Assembly: GCF_010894435.1 (NCBI RefSeq)
Contig: NZ_JAAIXZ010000004.1
Span: forward strand, 420,300-484,299
Source of the DNA: Pyxidicoccus trucidator
GTDB lineage: Bacteria > Myxococcota > Myxococcia > Myxococcales > Myxococcaceae
Direction: 5' to 3'
Length of the DNA: 64,000 bases
The position numbers and the translations under genes were made by a program. The notes under the pieces are model-generated. The model did not search any database and was not told the DNA's origin. It worked only from the letters and a program-made list of their open reading frames with translations. This document shows, piece by piece, positions 37,701-46,537 of this stretch; the first letter of the stretch is position 1; each line of letters opens with the position of its first letter.

Positions 37701-40445
37701 GGCGAACAGCTCCGGGTGGATGAAGTAGGCCACGTTGTCCACCTCCGCCAGCAGCCGGACACAGGCGCGCAGCTCGGGGGACTCGATGGGCGGTGCGTCC
37801 AGCAGGTCCTCCACCGTGCGGCCCCGCATGTTGACGGCCACCTCGGTCAGCTCGGCGGCGAGCGCCGGGGCGAAGTCGCGCTCCGGCAGCTCCAGTCCGA
37901 ACAGCTTCAGCCCCGCGCGTCCCCACTGGAGTCCCTCGGCGAAGCGGGCGTTGATGGCATGCGCGAGCACGAGGAGGCAGTAGAGGTCCACCTGCTCCAG
38001 CCGGCCAGGTGCATACTCCAGGGCGGTCCGCACCAGGTCCCCGGCGAGGCCGAGGTTGACCGAGTAGTAGGCGCACTCCGCCGCCTCCGCGTGCAGGCGG
38101 AAGACCTGCTCGCGGCGCGAGTCCCACTGCGCCCGGGGGAGCAGGTCGATGCCTCGCAGCAGGTACACCAGCGCCGCGCCGAACGCCGACGTCCCCTTGG
38201 CCTTGAGGCCCGCGCGGAAGTTGAGCTCGGACACCTCCTGCCCCTCCACTGTGCCCCCGGGCCGCTCCAGGCCCAGGTGGAGGTGGTCCACCACCGCGAA
38301 GAGCCGCTCGTCGAGCGTGTCGCCCGGGGCCTCACGCAGCAGCCAGCGTCCGGCCTCGTGGTGGAGACGCCGACGCTCGTCCTCGGAGAGCAGGGCGTAC
38401 GCCGCCTGACGGACCCGGTCGTGCGCGAAGACATACGTGGCCGCGTGCTCCCGGGTGCCGTCTTTTCTGGGGACGAGGAGCCCCTCGCGCAGGATGCTCC
38501 AGAGGGTGGAGGCCGCGTCACCCTCGGAGGCGCCCAGGAGCGCGGCCAGGAGCGACAGCTCCACGCGGTCTCCCAGGCAGGAGGCCACCTTCAAGGCCCA
38601 CTGGGCCCGCTGCGGGAGGCGGCGGATGGTGGCCATCATCAGCTCCACCACGTTCTCCGTCATCTCCACCTGCTCCATCCGGGCCAGGTCCCATCGCCAG
38701 GTGCCGAGGTCCAGGTCGAAGGCCAGCAGGCCGGAGTGGTGGAGCAGCCGCATCAGCCGCGTGAGGAAGAGCGGGTTGCCCGCCGTCTTGCGCAGGAGGA
38801 TGTCCGCCAGCGGGCGGACGTGCTCGGGCGCGCAGCGGAAGGTGTCGGCGCACAGCGCGGTGAAGGCGGGCAAATCCAACGGGGCCAGCTCCAGCGTCCG
38901 GAAGGGCATGGCCTCCTCCGCGCGCAGGGACTGGAGCAGCCGGGACAGGGGATGTTCGGCGTCCACCTCGCGGGGCCGGTACGCGCCCACCACCAGCACG
39001 TGGCGGGAGTCCGGGTCCATGGCCAGGTGGTGGAGGAGCTGGAGCGAGCCGGCGTCGGCCCACTGCAGGTCTTCCAGGAACAGCACGAGCACGTGCTCGG
39101 CGGACGCGAGCGCCTGGACGAAGGACTGGAAGACGAGGTGCAGCCGCGCCGCGGCCTCCACCGGCTCCAGCTTCAGGGGCTCGGGCTGTGGGCCCAGCAG
39201 CGCCTCGAGCCCCGGGAGGAGGTCGGCGATGACGCGGCCATTGGGGCCCAGCGCATCCAGGAGCTTGCGCCGCCAGACGTCGCGCGCCTCGGGAGGTTTC
39301 TCTTCCAGTTGGTGGAGGAGTCCCTGGAAGGCCTCGACGAAGGCGGCATAGGGCACGTTGCCCTGGAGCTGGTTGAACTTGCCCTCGAGGACGAGGTCCC
39401 TGGGCCCGGCGCGGCGGCGCAGCTCGCGGATGAGGGCCGACTTGCCGATGCCCGGCTCGCCCACCAGCAGCACGCCCTCGCTGGAGCCCTGGCGCACCCG
39501 CTCCAGTGTCTCGCGCAGCTGCGCCAGCTCGTACTCACGGCCGTAGAGCCGGTCCGGGAAGGTGAGCTGCCGGGCCAGGTCCACGCGGCCCAGCTCGAAG
39601 GTGCCCAGGGGGCCCGAGGCCTGCCGGCGCCGCGCCTCCAGCAGGTCCGCGAGGAGTGCCTCCGCGCTCTGGTAGCGCTCCTCCGGCATCTTCGCGAGCA
39701 GCTTCAGCACCAGGTCCGAGAGGAGCTTGGGGACGGCGGGGTTGGCGAAGGCGGGAGGCACGGGTGGCTTCGCCAGGTGGGCATGCACCAGCTCCGCCGG
39801 GTCCATGGAGACGAAGGGCGGCAGGCCGGTGAGCAGCTCGTAGAAGGTGGCGCCCAGCGAGTAGAGGTCGGCGCGGTGGTCGATGGGGCGGTTCATCCGC
39901 CCGGTCTGCTCGGGGGCGACGTAGGGCAGGGCCCATTGGAGCTCGCCCGGCAGCTCGTGGCCGGGCGTGAGGCCGGCGACCCGCGTGGCGAGGTCGAAGT
40001 CGATGACGGTGACGTGCCGGCTGCCGGCGCCCACCACCATGTTGGTGGGGTTGAGGTCGCGGTGGATGACGTGCTGCTGGTGGAGGCTGGCGATGATGCC
40101 GGCGAGCTGGAGGGCCAGCTCCAGGAAGGCGTCCATGGCCACCGGCCGGCGGCCCAGCCACTCCTGGAGGTTCTGCGGGCCGGCGTCCTCCAGGAGGAGG
40201 GACGGAATGCTCGCCTCGTCCTCCTGTAGCGCCACGGCGCGCGCCACGCCGGGCACCTCTTTGTTCAGCGCGCGCAGCAGCGAGTACTCGTGGCGCAGCA
40301 TGACCCCGCTGCCAGAAGCGAGCGGACCCGCACGGACCCGCTTGACGACCAGGGGCTCGCCGTCCTGCTTGAAGCCTCGCAGCACCACGTAGCGGCGCCC
40401 GCGATGGATTTCCCGCAGTCCTTCGTCACCGAGCGCCTGGAACAT
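34749..40445 (-). CDS. Trifunctional Ser/Thr kinase - AAA ATPase - GAF - histidine kinase
   Basis: 1,898 residues from the ATG at 40445 (GAGAGG five bases upstream). Order: protein kinase (1-265) with HRDLNPTN (128-135), but DFD (149-151) in place of DFG, and APEQTGRMN; a linker with YGRE; an ATPase with Walker A GEPGIGKSA (Lys335) and LFLEDLQWAD; a long TPR-like helical region (about 620-1240); two GAF-type sensors (about 1255-1410 and 1450-1640); HisKA with ASHELNTPLTSL (His1672); HATPase with LLSNAIKFG and GGLGLGLH. Such proteins integrate signals in cytoplasmic complexes. It is head-to-head with another histidine kinase (140-base gap). Confidence 0.92.
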   Translation of the reverse strand: MFQALGDEGLREIHRGRRYVVLRGFKQDGEPLVVKRVRAGPLASGSGVMLRHEYSLLRALNKEVPGVARAVALQEDEASIPSLLLEDAGPQNLQEWLGRRPVAMDAFLELALQLAGIIASLHQQHVIHRDLNPTNMVVGAGSRHVTVIDFDLATRVAGLTPGHELPGELQWALPYVAPEQTGRMNRPIDHRADLYSLGATFYELLTGLPPFVSMDPAELVHAHLAKPPVPPAFANPAVPKLLSDLVLKLLAKMPEERYQSAEALLADLLEARRRQASGPLGTFELGRVDLARQLTFPDRLYGREYELAQLRETLERVRQGSSEGVLLVGEPGIGKSALIRELRRRAGPRDLVLEGKFNQLQGNVPYAAFVEAFQGLLHQLEEKPPEARDVWRRKLLDALGPNGRVIADLLPGLEALLGPQPEPLKLEPVEAAARLHLVFQSFVQALASAEHVLVLFLEDLQWADAGSLQLLHHLAMDPDSRHVLVVGAYRPREVDAEHPLSRLLQSLRAEEAMPFRTLELAPLDLPAFTALCADTFRCAPEHVRPLADILLRKTAGNPLFLTRLMRLLHHSGLLAFDLDLGTWRWDLARMEQVEMTENVVELMMATIRRLPQRAQWALKVASCLGDRVELSLLAALLGASEGDAASTLWSILREGLLVPRKDGTREHAATYVFAHDRVRQAAYALLSEDERRRLHHEAGRWLLREAPGDTLDERLFAVVDHLHLGLERPGGTVEGQEVSELNFRAGLKAKGTSAFGAALVYLLRGIDLLPRAQWDSRREQVFRLHAEAAECAYYSVNLGLAGDLVRTALEYAPGRLEQVDLYCLLVLAHAINARFAEGLQWGRAGLKLFGLELPERDFAPALAAELTEVAVNMRGRTVEDLLDAPPIESPELRACVRLLAEVDNVAYFIHPELFALVNSRALNLMLKHGNTPWAPAVYGAHGMMLAAGLGDPHAGHAFASMAVELGRRLGAPRQECQALITLLHLNHWKQPLRTNLPLVRRAFAMGLAGGDLHFAGYALINGPSAELAMGTELPRVLGTIDTCLAFFRKCGELPMRDTVILFRQAIRALQGHTRLPARFDDDDFDEQTFLREKHLAQVNRALHAMLRLQVAYLLGDFDEALRMSERAVRYAVHLQGSHRMPEYNCMTSLALAARGHATPEARAETLARIADNQRQLGAWAELSPENFRHKHQLVAAEVARMEGRSLEAMALYDGAIDGAHREGFLQDEALANELAGRFYHSLGRARFAALHLRAALEAYARWGAWAKVSLLEEEFPALKPMGNRAWSEPAPTRGGAPGSTLDLLSLLKASETLLGEVVRGKLLEKLMAVCLEAAGATCGALVLDEAGTLVVRAQGAISEPVNLEPVLLASASAVPVTVVEHAWRTGETLVLGDAAHLGRFVTDPRIVERVVKSALAVPIQRQAKTVGVLYLENALATRAFTPERVGVLRALSSQMAISLENSHLFEQLKVEVQERRRAEAAVRFLADSGLALAESLDLEQTLTKATRMVVPFLADWCMFIVLEEGERIRTMALAHVDPVKEARLRTLMATYPPDWNSPPAIIRALRTGRPVLREELTPAMLAEAGNGPEYVETLRSIGAKTAMHVPLIARGKTLGVITLASGASGRRYAEADLDLALELARRAAICIDNARLYRASQDAVRLRDEFLSVASHELNTPLTSLRLMVQSLQRHVPSGLPEPALRALRTIDGQSLKLATLIEELLDVSRLHAGRLDLNLERVDLREVILRVAERLREPLAKAGCTMELRVEDPITGRWDTTRLAQVLLNLLSNAIKFGAGKPITVAAGVERGTAWLCIRDLGIGIAPDRLPHIFEPFERAVSIRAYGGLGLGLHLVRAILTALGGRIQVESAVGVGTTFTVELPCAGPPLEEPEARPRVDT

Positions 40446-40585
40446 TGCGACCTCTCCCGTCTCCCCACCTCCATAAAATCTGGATGGAAATGCCCCGAGG
40501 CACGCCCGGCGACGGCCCCCGGAGCGCTCGTGAGGTCGTTGGTGGTGTCATTGCCGGGGCAGCGCTGGCTTCCCACCTTCCCGGT

Positions 40586-41824
40586 ATGAATGCTGCTTCA
40601 CCCGAGAGTCAGGACGCGCGCAGGGACCGCCTGTTCCAGGCGCTGGAGAGCCTGCTCGCGCTCCCGGCGGCCGAGCTGCGGCCCACGCTGAACAGGGTCA
40701 GCCTGCTCATCTCGGAGCTGCTCCGCGCCGACAAGGTGGACGTCTTCCTCTTCGAGCGGTCCACCCAGTGCCTCGTGGCGGTCGGCACGAGCGACACCCC
40801 CATGGGGCGCCTGCAGAAGGCCATCGGGCTGGACCGGATGGCCCTGGCCAACGGCGGCCGCGCGGTGCAGGTGTACGAGCGGGAGCAGCCCTTCATGACG
40901 GGCCGTCAGGATGAGGACCCGGAGGAGCTGCCGGGCATCAAGCACCGGCTCGGAGTGAAGTCCTCCCTGATTGTGCCGCTGCCCATCGGCGGGGAGACGC
41001 GGGGCGTGCTGGGGGTGGTGTCGGCCCAGCCCGACTTCTTCAGCCAGGACGACTTGCGCTTCCTGCTGGCGGTGGCCGGCTGGGTGGGCACGGTGGCCCA
41101 CCGGGTGGAGCTGGCGCGGGAGCTGACGAAGCTGGCCACGCGAAGCGCTCGCCGCGCGGCGGCCGAGGAGCTCGTCACGGTGCTCGCCCACGACATGGCC
41201 AACCATCTCATGCCCCTGCGGGCCCGCATCGAGCTCATCCAGCGGCGCGCCCGGCGCGACGACGCGCGGGACTACCTGCGCGACGCGGACGGCGCCGCCC
41301 AGTCGCTCAAGGCCCTCTCGCGCCTCATCAATGACCTGCTCGACCTGAGCCGCCTGGACCAGGGGCTCTTCACCCTGCGGCCCCAGCCGATGGACGTGGT
41401 GGCCCTGGCGAAGGACGTGGCCTCCTCCATGCGTGGCCCGAACCATGACCTTCAGTACCGGGGCCCGGAGGAGCTGGTCATCGTCGCCGACCCGGACCGC
41501 CTGCGGCAGGTGCTGGAGAACCTCGTCGCGAACGCGCTGAAGCACTCACCTCCGGGGTTGTCCGTGGGGTTGGACGTCCAGACACGGACGCGCGCCGAGG
41601 AGCGGTGGGTGTGCATCCGCGTGAGCGACCAGGGCCCGGGCATTCCTCCCGACATGCTCGACACCCTCTTCGAGCGCTTCGCTCGCGGCCCCGGCTCCAC
41701 CGGGCTGGGACTGGGCCTGTACCTCGCGCGGCGGATTGCCACCGCCCACGGCGGTACCCTGGAAGTGACGTCAGCGCCGGGCGAAGGGACGCGCTTCGAG
41801 CTCACGCTGCCCGAGGCACCGTGA
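40586..41824 (+). CDS. GAF-domain sensor histidine kinase
   Basis: 412 residues from the ATG at 40586; the longer frame from 40445 reads through the divergent promoter and was rejected. There is no clear Shine-Dalgarno. A GAF domain (about 20-180: LISELLRADKVDVFLFE, SSLIVPLPIGGETRGVLGVV) leads to a HisKA variant with AHDMANHLMPLRARIEL, His202, then HATPase with ENLVANALKHS, DQGPGIPP and GSTGLGLGLYLA. Cytosolic. It is divergent from the trifunctional kinase and may share its promoter region. No response regulator adjacent. Confidence 0.87.
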   Translation: MNAASPESQDARRDRLFQALESLLALPAAELRPTLNRVSLLISELLRADKVDVFLFERSTQCLVAVGTSDTPMGRLQKAIGLDRMALANGGRAVQVYEREQPFMTGRQDEDPEELPGIKHRLGVKSSLIVPLPIGGETRGVLGVVSAQPDFFSQDDLRFLLAVAGWVGTVAHRVELARELTKLATRSARRAAAEELVTVLAHDMANHLMPLRARIELIQRRARRDDARDYLRDADGAAQSLKALSRLINDLLDLSRLDQGLFTLRPQPMDVVALAKDVASSMRGPNHDLQYRGPEELVIVADPDRLRQVLENLVANALKHSPPGLSVGLDVQTRTRAEERWVCIRVSDQGPGIPPDMLDTLFERFARGPGSTGLGLGLYLARRIATAHGGTLEVTSAPGEGTRFELTLPEAP

Positions 41825-41873
41825 CTTCCGGCATATCGACGGGCCGGGTGCGCCGCATTAGCGTATCCACACC

Positions 41874-42308
41874 ATGGCGGACACCCGGCAGCAGCAGCCC
41901 CCCACGCGCTTCTCCCAGGAGGAAGCGGCGGACATCATCCGCGAGGCCACCACGCGCTCGCTCTCGGGGGACGTGGAGCGGCCCCTCTCTCGCGAGGACG
42001 TGCTCGCCATGGCGAAGGAGATGGGGCTGAGTGACGCCGCGGTGGAGGCGGCGCTCGCCTCCCGCGTCAGCAAGCAGCAGGACCAGACCCGCGTCCGCCA
42101 CGCCATCACCGCGCTGGCGTCGCACGGCCTCAGCTACACCATCGTCATCGGCGGGCTCACCTTCATGGACCTGTTCGGCGGCCCGGGCTGGTGGGTGCAG
42201 TGGCCCGCCATCGGCTGGGGCATGGGGCTGGCCTTCCATGCCGCGGGCACGCTCATCGCCATCGTCAACAAGGACCTGCCGCGCGGCCGGAAGCGGGACC
42301 GGCGGTAG
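41874..42308 (+). CDS. 2TM-domain membrane protein
   Basis: 144 residues. The N-terminal 70 residues are soluble and helical (FSQEEAADIIREATTRSLSG, LAMAKEMGLSDAAVEAAL), as in SHOCT/2TM-type proteins. Two membrane segments, roughly HGLSYTIVIGGLTFMDLF and WWVQWPAIGWGMGLAFHAAG, form the 2TM hairpin. It ends with a basic KDLPRGRKRDRR tail facing the cytoplasm. It lies 49 bases after the GAF kinase and may be co-transcribed. Function unknown. Confidence 0.75.
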   Translation: MADTRQQQPPTRFSQEEAADIIREATTRSLSGDVERPLSREDVLAMAKEMGLSDAAVEAALASRVSKQQDQTRVRHAITALASHGLSYTIVIGGLTFMDLFGGPGWWVQWPAIGWGMGLAFHAAGTLIAIVNKDLPRGRKRDRR

Positions 42309-42321
42309 CGGACGCTTCCGG

Positions 42322-43383
42322 CTAGCTCAGGCGCCGCAGCCCCGCCAGGTCCTCCGGCCGCAGCGCCCAGCGGGGCGCGGCCGGCGGCGTGGAGAGGGTG
42401 CCCGTCTGGACGGCGGGGAAGCCCTCCACCCGCGCGCCATCCGGGAAGCTGGTGAGCGGCTTCACCAGGCTGCCCGCGCCCACCAGGCAGCCCCGGCCCA
42501 GCCGGCTCCCGTCGCTGAGGATGGCGCCCGGCTCCACCACGGTGCCCGCGCCCACGTGGCAGCCATGCACCACGCAGCCCGGGCCGATGATGACGCCGTC
42601 CTCCAGCACCAGGGCGTTGTCCGGTGACAGGTGCAACACCGTATTGCCCAGCAGCTGCACCCCCGCGCCAATGCGCACCGGGGCGTGCGAGTCGCCGACA
42701 ATCTTCACCCCGGGGCCGACGATGCAGCCGGGGCCGATGACCACGTCTCCCGACACCTCGGCGGTGGAGAAGAGGGTGGCCGTCGGGTGGACCAGCGGGT
42801 GCTTGTCGCGAAACGTATAGAGCTGTCCCATGGGGGCGTCCTCGGCACGGTCTCTCGCGGAGAAGGCGGTGAGTGGCTGACCGGGCAGCGCGAGGCCGCC
42901 ACCTCGCAGCCTCCGGAGCCGCTCCAGGTCCTCGGCGGTGGCGCGGCGGAGGACCTGGCCAGGACGGCCCTCCACCACCGACTCGTCCGGCACCACCATG
43001 CCGGTAGGCAGGACGGTGCCCGCGCCCACGAGGCAGCGCGCGCCCAGGCGGACGAAGGGCATGAGGATGGCGCCGCTGCCCACCTCGGACAGGGGCCCCA
43101 CCTCGGCGCCCAGGACGACGCACAGCTGGCCCAGCACGGCCCGCTCTCCCACCGTGACGGGGAGCTCGGGCGTGCCGATGACGGTGGCGTTCTCCCGGAC
43201 GGCCGAGCCCGAGCCCAGCCGCACGCTGCCCCCCTGCGAGCGGACCACTGCGCCCTGGGCGATGACGGCCCCGGGGCCCAGATGGACCGTTCCAAGAACC
43301 CTGGCGCTGCTGGCCAGACTGAAGTGCGCGGCCCCCCCGGTGGGCACTGCGGGCGGGCTCACGAGCGGCGGGCTCATTCCCAT
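42322..43383 (-). CDS. Doubled left-handed beta-helix (gamma-carbonic anhydrase-like) protein
   Basis: 353 residues made of two similar hexapeptide-repeat halves, about 20-140 and 195-320, joined by a TAEDLERLRRLRGGG linker that recurs at the C-terminus as LRPEDLAGLRRLS. The second half keeps NTVLH and CVVHGC, two of the three His of gamma-carbonic anhydrases, but has IGPG where IGH is expected; the first half keeps none. It is therefore probably not an active anhydrase; a scaffold or acyltransferase-like role is possible. It ends 13 bases from the convergent 2TM gene. Confidence 0.75.
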   Translation of the reverse strand: MGMSPPLVSPPAVPTGGAAHFSLASSARVLGTVHLGPGAVIAQGAVVRSQGGSVRLGSGSAVRENATVIGTPELPVTVGERAVLGQLCVVLGAEVGPLSEVGSGAILMPFVRLGARCLVGAGTVLPTGMVVPDESVVEGRPGQVLRRATAEDLERLRRLRGGGLALPGQPLTAFSARDRAEDAPMGQLYTFRDKHPLVHPTATLFSTAEVSGDVVIGPGCIVGPGVKIVGDSHAPVRIGAGVQLLGNTVLHLSPDNALVLEDGVIIGPGCVVHGCHVGAGTVVEPGAILSDGSRLGRGCLVGAGSLVKPLTSFPDGARVEGFPAVQTGTLSTPPAAPRWALRPEDLAGLRRLS

Positions 43384-43687
43384 TGTTTCAGCACCCTACA
43401 CCCGGCCTCCTCACTTAAAGACGGCCCCGCGGCGCGTGTGGGCTGTCCACCGGCGGACGCTCTGCCCGGAGGAGTCGCCCTCCAGTCCAGGACTTCCGCC
43501 CCGCGGGGCATGGCCCCGGGCCAGGTGGCTTCGCGCCGCGCCCGCGCCCGGTCGTGGAGCAGGCCGCCGCTCGGGCTCCTTCGGGCTCACGGTGACAGGC
43601 CTCACCTGGCCGGTCAGGCCGGGTGCCGGGTGCCGTCCCTGGACGCGGCTGTTCCTTCCTGACACAAGGGCGGCACGGAGGCAGACA
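43384..43687. other. 304-base divergent intergenic region
   Basis: It separates the beta-helix gene (left) and the MATE gene (right) and should hold both promoters. No small gene, repeat or clear promoter consensus is visible; GGAGG at 43677-43681 is the MATE ribosome site. Confidence 0.5.
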
Positions 43688-45145
43688 ATGTCGGACACAT
43701 CCCCCGCCGAGGCAGGTTCCTCGCCGGTGGTCGAGGTGGGAGGTCCGCCCGATGGCGCCGTCCCAGGGTTATGGGCGTCCTTGAAGGAGGCCGTGCACGG
43801 AACGCGGCAGGACCTCACGCGGCTGCCGGTGCGGCGGGCCATCTTCCTGCTCTCCGTGCCCATGGTGCTGGAGATGGTGATGGAGTCCATCTTCGCCGTG
43901 GTGGACGTCTTCTTCGTCGGCCGCCTGGGCGCGGACGCGGTGGCGACGGTGGGGCTGACGGAGTCGCTGCTCACCATCATCTACGCCGCCGCCATGGGCC
44001 TGAGCATCGGCGCCACGGCGCTGGTGTCCCGGCGCATCGGCGAGGGAGACCCGGAGCGCGCCGCGCGCACCGCGGTGCAGGCGATTGGCCTGGGCCTGGT
44101 GCTGGCGGTGCCGGTGGCGGTGGCGGGCGTCGTCTTCGCGCGGCCGCTGCTGGCGCTGATGGGCGGCTCGCCGTGGGTGCTGGAGCACGGCGTGCGCTAC
44201 ACGCAGGTGATGCTGGGCGGCATGGGCAGCGTGCTGCTGCTCTTCCTCATCAACGCCATCTTCCGGGGCGCCGGGGACGCGGCCATCTCCATGCGCGTGC
44301 TGTGGCTGGCCAACGCCATCAACATCGTCCTGGCGCCCCTGCTCATCTTCGGCGTGGGGCCCTTCCCGGAGCTGGGCGTCATGGGCGCGGCGGTGGCCAC
44401 CACCTTCGGCCGCAGCTGCGGCGTGGTGTACCAGCTCTACCGGCTGGCGCGAGGCAACGGACGGCTCCGGCTGCGCCGTGAGCACCTGAGGCTGGAGCCG
44501 GGGACGATGCTGGCCATGCTGCGGATGTCGGGCGCGGGCACCGCGCAGTCGCTGGTGCACACCGTCAGCTGGGTAGTGCTGGCGCGCATCGTCGCCACCT
44601 TCGGCAGCGCGGCCGTCGCGGGCTATACGATTGCATTGCGCATCGTCCTCTTCGCGCTGCTGCCCTCGTGGGGACTGAGCAACGCGGCCACCACGCTGGT
44701 GGGGCAGAGCCTGGGCGCGCGGAAGCCGGAGCGCGGCGAGCAGGCCGTGTGGACCGCGGCCCGCCTCAACGCCGCCTTCCTGGGCACGCTGGGGTTGCTC
44801 TTCATCATCTTCGCCAGACCGCTGGTGTCGGCCTTCGCGTTCGAGCCCGAGGTGGTCTCCCACGCGGCCACCGCCCTGCGCCTCGTCAGCTCCGGCTTCC
44901 TCTTCTACGCGTTCGGCATGGTGGTGACGCAGGCCTTCAACGGCGCGGGTGACACCACCACGCCCACCGTGCTCAACCTCTGCTGCTTCTGGCTGCTGGA
45001 GCTGCCCCTGGCGTGGGTGCTCTCCGTGCCGCTGGGGTTGGGGCCCTCGGGAGCGTTCGTCTCCATCTCCGTCGCCTTCTCCGTGCTGGCGGTGGCCGCC
45101 GTCATCCTCTTCCGGCGCGGCACCTGGAAGCACCGCGAGGTCTAA
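43688..45145 (+). CDS. MATE-family efflux transporter
   Basis: 485 residues from the ATG at 43688 with GGAGG six bases upstream. A soluble leader of about 50 residues precedes twelve predicted membrane segments in two six-helix halves. The first half has PMVLEMVMESIFAVVDVFFVGRLGADAV and INAIFRGAGDAAISMRVLWL; the second repeats with LSNAATTLVGQSLGA and TQAFNGAGDTTTPTVLNL, both typical of MATE (NorM/DinF-type). It exports drugs or metabolites by Na+ or H+ antiport. The lipoprotein gene begins three bases after its stop, with its ribosome site inside the MATE end. Confidence 0.93.
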   Translation: MSDTSPAEAGSSPVVEVGGPPDGAVPGLWASLKEAVHGTRQDLTRLPVRRAIFLLSVPMVLEMVMESIFAVVDVFFVGRLGADAVATVGLTESLLTIIYAAAMGLSIGATALVSRRIGEGDPERAARTAVQAIGLGLVLAVPVAVAGVVFARPLLALMGGSPWVLEHGVRYTQVMLGGMGSVLLLFLINAIFRGAGDAAISMRVLWLANAINIVLAPLLIFGVGPFPELGVMGAAVATTFGRSCGVVYQLYRLARGNGRLRLRREHLRLEPGTMLAMLRMSGAGTAQSLVHTVSWVVLARIVATFGSAAVAGYTIALRIVLFALLPSWGLSNAATTLVGQSLGARKPERGEQAVWTAARLNAAFLGTLGLLFIIFARPLVSAFAFEPEVVSHAATALRLVSSGFLFYAFGMVVTQAFNGAGDTTTPTVLNLCCFWLLELPLAWVLSVPLGLGPSGAFVSISVAFSVLAVAAVILFRRGTWKHREV

Positions 45146-45148
45146 CGC

Positions 45149-46384
45149 ATGTCCCACCGGCTCTCCTCCTGCGTCCTGGCCTGCGCGGTGCTGCTGGCCG
45201 CCTGTGATTCCACGGTGGAGGTGGCGGACGACGCCGTCGCCTGCGCCGGGGCCCCGTGCACCGCGGGCGCGTGCTTCTCCAACGGAGGGCAGCCCGCGTG
45301 CCGCTGCGGCGCCTGGGAGGAGGCCGCGAAGGTGACTTGCGCGGTCGCCGCCTTCGAGGAGCCGGACGACCACGGCGGCTCGCCCGGGGAGGCCACCGTC
45401 CTGACGCTCCCCATGGCCCGGAGCACGGGCAGCATCGAGCGGGGCCGGCGTGACGACATGCGGGACAGGGACCTCTTCGCCTTCACCTCCGCGGCGCGCC
45501 ACGCGTATGCCTTCCGCTGCGGCCAGGGGACGCTGCCCGACTGCAAGCTCCGCCTGCTGGACTCCTCCGGCAAAGGGGTGTCTTTCCTCCTGCAGGCGGA
45601 GGGGCGAATCTCGGTGGTCCTGGCCCTGTTGGACGCCGGCACCTGGTACGTGGAGGTGGCTGGCGGGGCGGAGGTTGGGACGTACACCTACGAGCTGCTG
45701 GACCTGGGCCCGGACGACCACGGCGACACGCGGGAGCAGGCCACCGTGCTCCAGTCCTCCAGCGGGCCCTTCCCGGTGCGGCACAGCCTCTCGTCGGACC
45801 GGGACGTCTTCACCTTCCGCGTCGTTCCGGACCATGGCTACCGCTTCAGCTGTGAGCACGTGGGCGCCCTGTTCCAGGAGCTGCGGCTGACGACGGCCGG
45901 TGGCACGCTGGTGGATTCCCTCGAGTCGCCCGACACGCACCGCGCCGGAGTGGGAGGGCGGGCGCAGATGGCGTCGGACTGGTACGTGGAGCTGCGCGCG
46001 ACGGCGTCTCTCGGCTCCTCGACGTCCTCCTGCCGCCTCGAGGACCTGGGCGCCGACGAGCACTCGGACGTGCAGGTCGGCGCCACCCCCGTCACCCCGG
46101 GCGTCGCGGTCCCCGTCACCCTCCAGTGGACGGGGGACGTGGACATGCTGTCCTTCACCGGGGAGCCCGGTCACCTCTACACGGTGCGCACGGAGCCCTC
46201 CGGGCCGTGGGACCTGAAGGTGCTGGACGCCTCCGGGGTCGTGCTGCGGGACGCCACCACGGACACGGTGAGCTTCACGCCGAGCGTGCCGGGGACCTAC
46301 TTCCTCCAGGTCCAGGGCGGGCTGCCCTGGCAGCCGCGCTTCCTCCTCGCGGTGATGGACCTGAGGCTGGACGACGAGATGTGA
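45149..46384 (+). CDS. Cys-rich lipoprotein with repeated beta-sandwich modules (paralog 1)
   Basis: 411 residues. The signal ends in a lipobox (LLAAC, Cys19). Residues about 32-65 hold an EGF-like cysteine knot (CAGAPCTAGACFSNGGQ then CRCGAWEEA). Three to four modules of roughly 100 residues follow, each with D-R-D-x-F-T-F, a Y-x-F-x-C strand, GTWYVEV and a connecting DLGPDDHGDT-type line, resembling PPC-like beta-sandwiches. It should be outer-membrane anchored. The start lies three bases after the MATE stop. It is closely related to the next gene. Confidence 0.72.
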   Translation: MSHRLSSCVLACAVLLAACDSTVEVADDAVACAGAPCTAGACFSNGGQPACRCGAWEEAAKVTCAVAAFEEPDDHGGSPGEATVLTLPMARSTGSIERGRRDDMRDRDLFAFTSAARHAYAFRCGQGTLPDCKLRLLDSSGKGVSFLLQAEGRISVVLALLDAGTWYVEVAGGAEVGTYTYELLDLGPDDHGDTREQATVLQSSSGPFPVRHSLSSDRDVFTFRVVPDHGYRFSCEHVGALFQELRLTTAGGTLVDSLESPDTHRAGVGGRAQMASDWYVELRATASLGSSTSSCRLEDLGADEHSDVQVGATPVTPGVAVPVTLQWTGDVDMLSFTGEPGHLYTVRTEPSGPWDLKVLDASGVVLRDATTDTVSFTPSVPGTYFLQVQGGLPWQPRFLLAVMDLRLDDEM

Positions 46385-46537
46385 GCGGAGTCCATCACTC
46401 GGGAGGCCACTGCCCGGCGCCTGACGGGTGGCGTGTGCGCTGAAGAACACGGGCCGCGAGCACGCGGGGGGCGGTGCGTTGGCGGGACGGGGCGCCGTTC
46501 ATAGCTCCTGTGCGCGCCGTCAACCCGAGGTCCGCGC

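Noticed and set aside
35841..40229. Open + strand frame of 1,462 codons opposite the trifunctional kinase
   Set aside because: Antisense to a gene with complete kinase, ATPase and HATPase motifs; composition is His/Gln/Arg-rich without domains, typical of GC-rich shadow frames.
43769..46450. Open - strand frame of 893 codons
   Set aside because: Antisense to MATE and the first lipoprotein; no membrane helices or motifs.
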